In this document: piece after piece, positions 61,116 through 64,000 of the stretch | How positions within the stretch are numbered: the first letter of the stretch is position 1 | How the letters are laid out: each line of letters starts with the position of its first letter | Assembly: GCA_017439085.1 (NCBI GenBank) | Contig: JAFRTU010000015.1 | Span: 140,994-204,993, forward strand | DNA length: 64,000 nucleotides | Direction of reading: 5' to 3' | DNA from: Clostridia bacterium | Lineage (GTDB): Bacteria; Bacillota; Clostridia; Christensenellales; Christensenellaceae | Position numbers and translations under genes: made by a program | The notes under the pieces: generated by a model | Seen by the model: only the letters and a program-made list of their open reading frames with translations | Database searches by the model: none | Told to the model about the DNA's origin: nothing

Positions 61116-61385
61116 ATGAAAGCCATAGTTACAGTAATCGGTAAGGATCAGGTCGGCATAATCGCAGGAGTATGTGCGCTTATGGCTGAGAGGAACATCA
61201 ACGTACTCGACATATCGCAGACGGTCATGCAGGAGTATTTCACCATGATAATGATGGTGGATCTGACTCTTTACAGCGGTTCCTTCGAGGAGCTTCAGTC
61301 ATGTCTGGACGTATGGGGAAGAGAGAGGAACCTCTCGATCAGGATCCAGAGAGAAGACATCTTCGAAGCCATGCACAGGATTTGA
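61116..61385 (+). CDS. ACT-domain protein (UPF0237)
   Basis: 89 residues forming a single ACT domain, MKAIVTVIGKDQVGIIAGVCALMAERNINVLDIS..., with the ligand-loop Gly (DQVGIIAGV). Stand-alone ACT proteins of this group usually sit before a UPF0210 gene, as here, and are thought to bind an amino acid. It follows pheT by 2 bases with no terminator, so it should be expressed under Phe T-box control. Confidence 0.92.
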   Translation: MKAIVTVIGKDQVGIIAGVCALMAERNINVLDISQTVMQEYFTMIMMVDLTLYSGSFEELQSCLDVWGRERNLSIRIQREDIFEAMHRI

Positions 61386-61397
61386 GGAGATACGGCA

Positions 61398-62756
61398 ATG
61401 CTTAATACCGGAGAGATATTGCAGACCATAGAGATGCTGGATCAGCAGCATCTCGATATCAGGACGATAACGATGGGCATAAACCTTCTTGACTGCGCCG
61501 ATGCCGATCTCGACATCTGCGCAGAGAAGATCCATGAGAAGATCACCAGAATGGCAAAGGACCTCGTAAAGACAGGGGAGGACATCCAGAGCGAATTCGG
61601 CATCCCGATAGTGAACAAGAGGATTTCCGTGACACCCATATCTCTCGTTGCAGCTTCTACAGGAGCCGACGACTATGTAAAGATAGCTCTTGCCCTTGAG
61701 CAGGCAGCCCAGGACACTGGAGTCAACTTCATAGGAGGGTTCTCCGCTCTCGTCCACAAGGGCATGACTGCTTCCGACAGGGTGCTCATAAACAGTCTCC
61801 CGAAGGCACTGTCCCTTACTGAACATATTTGTGCAAGCGTAAACGTTGCAACTACCAGGGCAGGCATCAACATGGATGCGGTCGGCCTCATGGGTGAAAC
61901 GATCATAAGGATAGCCGAAGAGACTGCTGACAGAGATTCTCTCGGATGCGCAAAGCTCACTGTGTTCGCAAATGCTGTGGAGGACAATCCGTTCATGGCA
62001 GGAGCGTTTCATGGCACCGGAGAGGGAGATGCAGTCATAAATGTCGGAGTATCCGGTCCAGGAGTCATACATCATGCCTTAAGATCCATAAAGGGGAAGA
62101 GGTTCGATGATGTTTCCGAAGTCATAAAGAAGACTGCGTTCAAGATCACGAGGATGGGAGAGCTGGTAGCTCAGGAAGCTGCCAGAAGACTGAATGTCCC
62201 GTTCGGCATAGTCGATCTGTCCCTTGCGCCTACACCCGCCATAGGAGACAGCGTTGCAAGGATACTTGAAGAGATGGGCCTTGAGACCTGCGGTACACAC
62301 GGTACCACAGCTGCCCTCGCACTGCTGAACGATGCCGTAAAGAAGGGCGGAGTCATGGCCTCGAGCCATGTCGGAGGACTTTCAGGTGCCTTCATCCCCG
62401 TCAGTGAGGATGAGGGAATGATCGCCGCTTCTCAAAAGGGAGTACTCAATATGGACAAGCTGGAAGCCATGACGTGCGTATGTTCCGTGGGACTTGACAT
62501 GATAGCGGTCCCCGGGGATACCGATGCTTCCACCATAGCTGCCATAATGGCCGATGAGGCAGCAATAGGAGTGATAAACAACAAGACCACCGCATGCAGG
62601 CTCATCCCGGTAATAGGGAAGGGCGTGGGCGAAGTGGCAGTGTTCGGAGGCCTTCTGGGAACGGCTCCCGTCATCCCCGTGCACAAGGAATCCAGCAGGG
62701 ATTTCATAGCAAGAGGAGGAAGGATACCGGCACCCCTGCACAGCCTCAGAAACTAA
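61398..62756 (+). CDS. UPF0210/DUF711 family protein
   Basis: 452-residue protein of the UPF0210 (PFL/glycyl-radical-like fold, DUF711) family: [86 protein letters not shown]. It is known structurally but without a proven reaction, and lacks a glycyl-radical loop that I can see. 12 bases after the ACT gene; last gene of the T-box operon. Cytoplasmic. Confidence 0.92.
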   Translation: MLNTGEILQTIEMLDQQHLDIRTITMGINLLDCADADLDICAEKIHEKITRMAKDLVKTGEDIQSEFGIPIVNKRISVTPISLVAASTGADDYVKIALALEQAAQDTGVNFIGGFSALVHKGMTASDRVLINSLPKALSLTEHICASVNVATTRAGINMDAVGLMGETIIRIAEETADRDSLGCAKLTVFANAVEDNPFMAGAFHGTGEGDAVINVGVSGPGVIHHALRSIKGKRFDDVSEVIKKTAFKITRMGELVAQEAARRLNVPFGIVDLSLAPTPAIGDSVARILEEMGLETCGTHGTTAALALLNDAVKKGGVMASSHVGGLSGAFIPVSEDEGMIAASQKGVLNMDKLEAMTCVCSVGLDMIAVPGDTDASTIAAIMADEAAIGVINNKTTACRLIPVIGKGVGEVAVFGGLLGTAPVIPVHKESSRDFIARGGRIPAPLHSLRN

Positions 62757-62845
62757 AAATATGGATTCAACTCATATATTGATATACAATATAGAGAGAT
62801 TAATCATATTTTCGAAAGTATCATTATCTGAAGAAAGGAATGTAT

Positions 62846-63700
62846 ATGGAGAACAATCAGTTTCCTAATTTTGATCAGAACGTTCAGAATGCTGAACAGC
62901 AGATCAACAATACTGCCGAGAATTTCCAGAACCAGTTCAATCAGGCAGGCGCAGCCTTTGAGCAGGTAAAGGAAGAAGCGACAGAGAGTGCTGAACAGGT
63001 TCAGAATCAGTTCCAGAACCAGTATCAGCAGTATCAGCAGCAGGCAAACCAGTTCCAGGCAGATGCACAGAACCAGTACCAGCAGTATCAGCAGCAGGCA
63101 AACCAGTTCCAGGCAGACGCACAGAACCAATACCAGCAGTATCAGCAGCAGGCAAACCAGTTCCAGACAGACGCACAGAACCAGTACCAGCAGTATCAGC
63201 AGCAGGCAAACCAGTTCCAGGCAGACGTCCAGAACCAGTACCAGCAGTACCAGCAGCCACAGCAGCCGCAGTATCAGCAGTACCAGCAGCCACAGCAACC
63301 GCAGTACCAGCAGCCACAGCAGCCGCAGTACCAGCAGCCGCAGTACCAGCAGTATCAGCAGCCGCAGTACCAGCAGTATCAGCAGCCGCAGTATCAGCAG
63401 TATCCTCAGTACGGACAGGCTGAGCCGAAGAAGAGCAAGGGACTTGCAATAGCATCCATGGTCCTCGGAATCGCTTCTCTCGCATGCTCGATGTTCTTTA
63501 TAGTGGGAGCACTTCTTGGACTCGTGGCAGTGATCCTCGGACTCATAGCTCTGAAGAAGGGCCAGACGAAAGGCTTTGCCATCGTAGGCATAATCCTCGG
63601 ACTTGTGGGCTTCGTCCTTGGTATCATCTGGGGTATCCAGTATATCAAGTATATCCGTAATGTCGCAGAGAACGTGGCAAGCGGATTCAATTACTATTGA
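62846..63700 (+). CDS. Gln/Tyr-rich repeat protein with C-terminal membrane domain
   Basis: 284 residues from ATG 62846 (AAAGGA upstream; ATG 62840 overlaps it). Three parts: an Asn/Gln-rich N-terminus; repeats, namely four 18-residue units QNQYQQYQQQANQFQADA (63014-63229) then irregular QPQYQQYQ units to about residue 190; and a hydrophobic domain with three predicted helices (GLAIASMVLGIASLACSMFF, GALLGLVAVILGLIALKKGQ, FAIVGIILGLVGFVLGIIWG), resembling DUF4190. It resembles low-complexity, prion-like N-termini attached to a small membrane domain. Function unknown. Confidence 0.8.
   Translation: MENNQFPNFDQNVQNAEQQINNTAENFQNQFNQAGAAFEQVKEEATESAEQVQNQFQNQYQQYQQQANQFQADAQNQYQQYQQQANQFQADAQNQYQQYQQQANQFQTDAQNQYQQYQQQANQFQADVQNQYQQYQQPQQPQYQQYQQPQQPQYQQPQQPQYQQPQYQQYQQPQYQQYQQPQYQQYPQYGQAEPKKSKGLAIASMVLGIASLACSMFFIVGALLGLVAVILGLIALKKGQTKGFAIVGIILGLVGFVLGIIWGIQYIKYIRNVAENVASGFNYY
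63014..63229 (+). repeat. Four tandem 54-bp repeats within the Gln-rich gene
   Basis: Units start at 63014, 63068, 63122 and 63176, nearly identical, with a partial fifth. In frame, each encodes 18 residues, so unit gain or loss would change length without breaking the frame. Confidence 0.85.
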
Positions 63701-63720
63701 TACCATTGAAAACGAAAGAG

Positions 63721-63748
63721 AATGGCCGGTATTCCGGCCATTTTTCTT
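63721..63748 (+). terminator. Terminator of the Gln-rich gene
   Basis: A 9-bp perfect stem (63721-63729 with 63734-63742), TATT loop, T-rich tail. Confidence 0.85.
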
Positions 63749-63772
63749 TATTACGGGTCGTGACCCAGTCGA

Positions 63773-63811
63773 ATACGAAAACGAGTTTCTTTTAAAAGAA
63801 ACGAGTCGTAT
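63773..63811. repeat. Long imperfect palindrome before the IS element
   Basis: Outer arms ATACGA/TCGTAT (63773-63778, 63806-63811) enclose an 18-base perfect palindrome (63785-63802). Confidence 0.5.
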
Positions 63812-63865
63812 GAGACAAGAAACCACCTGCTATGCGGGTGGTGACAATGAGTTACACAAAAAAAA

Positions 63866-63924
63866 ATCACCTGACTAAGTATAATTAGGGATGTTCAAGC
63901 CCAATATATAGAAAGACAGGTGAT
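63866..63924 (+). promoter_or_regulatory. Inverted repeat that could hide the tnpA ribosome site
   Basis: ATCACCTG (63866-63873) is complementary to CAGGTGAT (63917-63924), which contains the tnpA SD. TATAAT at 63880-63885 lies between the arms. Confidence 0.55.
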
Positions 63925-63929
63925 AAACA

Positions 63930-64000
63930 ATGGCAGAAAAATCCTACAGTCTGGCGCATACAAAATGGTTATGCAAATATCATATAGTATTTACGCCAAA
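63930..64000 (+). CDS. tnpA: IS200/IS605 transposase TnpA (Y1 HUH), 3' truncated by the window
   Basis: The last 71 bases encode MAEKSYSLAHTKWLCKYHIV and FTPK, the characteristic start of IS200-type single-strand transposases (SLAHTKWxCKYHIVFxPKYR). The catalytic HUH and Tyr lie beyond the window. ATG 63930 follows AGGTG by 7 bases. No accessory tnpB can be seen. Confidence 0.9.
   Translation, partial: MAEKSYSLAHTKWLCKYHIVFTP

Larger units (their letters stand above)
63822..64000 (+). mobile_element. IS200/IS605-family element, left part only
   Basis: Contains a subterminal hairpin (ACCACCTGC-TAT-GCGGGTGGT, 63823-63843) of the kind recognised by HUH transposases, then the start of tnpA. The exact left boundary cannot be set without the right end or an empty site; it may begin nearer 63750 or 63856. 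Confidence 0.75.

Noticed and set aside
59821..61116. A 431-residue open frame antisense to pheT
   Set aside because: Shadow of a well-conserved gene; codon bias of the sense strand keeps the opposite frame open, and no start signals or known domains are seen.
63014..63229. Regular 54-bp repeats as a CRISPR array
   Set aside because: Units are contiguous, in frame and code for 18-residue repeats; no spacers or cas genes are present.
62804..63826. A 340-residue Leu-rich frame on the - strand and two further frames over the Gln-rich gene
   Set aside because: They are complements and frame shifts of CAG-type repeats, without SD or family likeness. The + strand frame has an SD, membrane helices and a terminator.

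Overview
The window is bacterial chromosome of about 48-50% GC by eye. Genes are densely packed and mostly on the + strand. Arginine is largely coded by AGA/AGG, isoleucine often by AUA, and Shine-Dalgarno sites are strong (AAGGAGG). A Phe T-box riboswitch, an L20-type leader before infC, an acetate kinase, a GGGtGRT/NifU-like pair, UPF0210, and Bacillus-like ylb-region synteny (rsmD, coaD, patatin, tmcAL, yceD, rpmF) point to an anaerobic Firmicute of class Clostridia. I cannot name the species. No rRNA, prophage or CRISPR array is present.

Layout. 1-6.7 kb: the 3' part of pyruvate kinase, glyA, an LCP cell-wall ligase, a flavin reductase-rubredoxin fusion, a ferredoxin-type aldo/keto reductase and a zinc-ribbon protein. 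6.8-15.2 kb: carbohydrate and amino-acid use: fructokinase, an amino-acid ABC transporter with an AbgB-like M20 hydrolase, GH36 alpha-galactosidase and a compact GH32 sucrase. The kinase and glycosidases could take raffinose to hexose phosphates, but no sugar transporter is seen. 15.2-18.4 kb: tRNA nucleotidyltransferase, a D-2-hydroxyacid dehydrogenase and seven tRNA genes (Pro, Glu, Met, Phe, Thr, Tyr, Leu). 18.4-20 kb: an AT-rich patch with three exported proteins of unknown function. 20-30 kb: a BadF/BcrA-type kinase, a tiny membrane-peptide gene, then miaB-alr-fthC-rsmD-coaD and the ylb-like block with ackA, yceD and rpmF.

30-39.5 kb: dCMP deaminase, then RNase J, YlbF-family protein, MltG, U32 tRNA hydroxylation protein, sirtuin, SDR reductase, ABC-F and RNase III, tightly packed on the + strand. 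39.5-43.7 kb: an exported protein split at a T9 tract, a MocR-like regulator lacking the PLP lysine, an AlaX editing protein and a flavoprotein reductase. 43.7-47.6 kb: a CsoR-controlled copper operon whose CopA carries a C-terminal CopZ domain with its own internal ribosome-binding site, then a Dabb protein and a histidine phosphatase.

47.7-53.1 kb: the NifU-like/GGGtGRT pair, a DeoC-like aldolase, an unknown protein plus an XRE-HD (alarmone-hydrolase-like) regulator under a promoter with an adjacent palindrome, and an MFS transporter. 53.3-62.8 kb: phosphohexomutase, infC-rpmI-rplT (infC appears to start at AUA), an rRNA methyltransferase and the Phe T-box operon pheS-pheT-ACT-UPF0210. 62.8-64 kb: a glutamine-rich repeat membrane protein and the left part of an IS200/IS605 element.

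The best candidates for undescribed biology are the 29-residue membrane-peptide transcription unit at 20965-21227, the unknown/XRE-HD pair at 50351-51794, the CopA-CopZ fusion with an internal start, the MocR-like protein without its PLP lysine, and the uncharacterised NifU-like/GGGtGRT pair.
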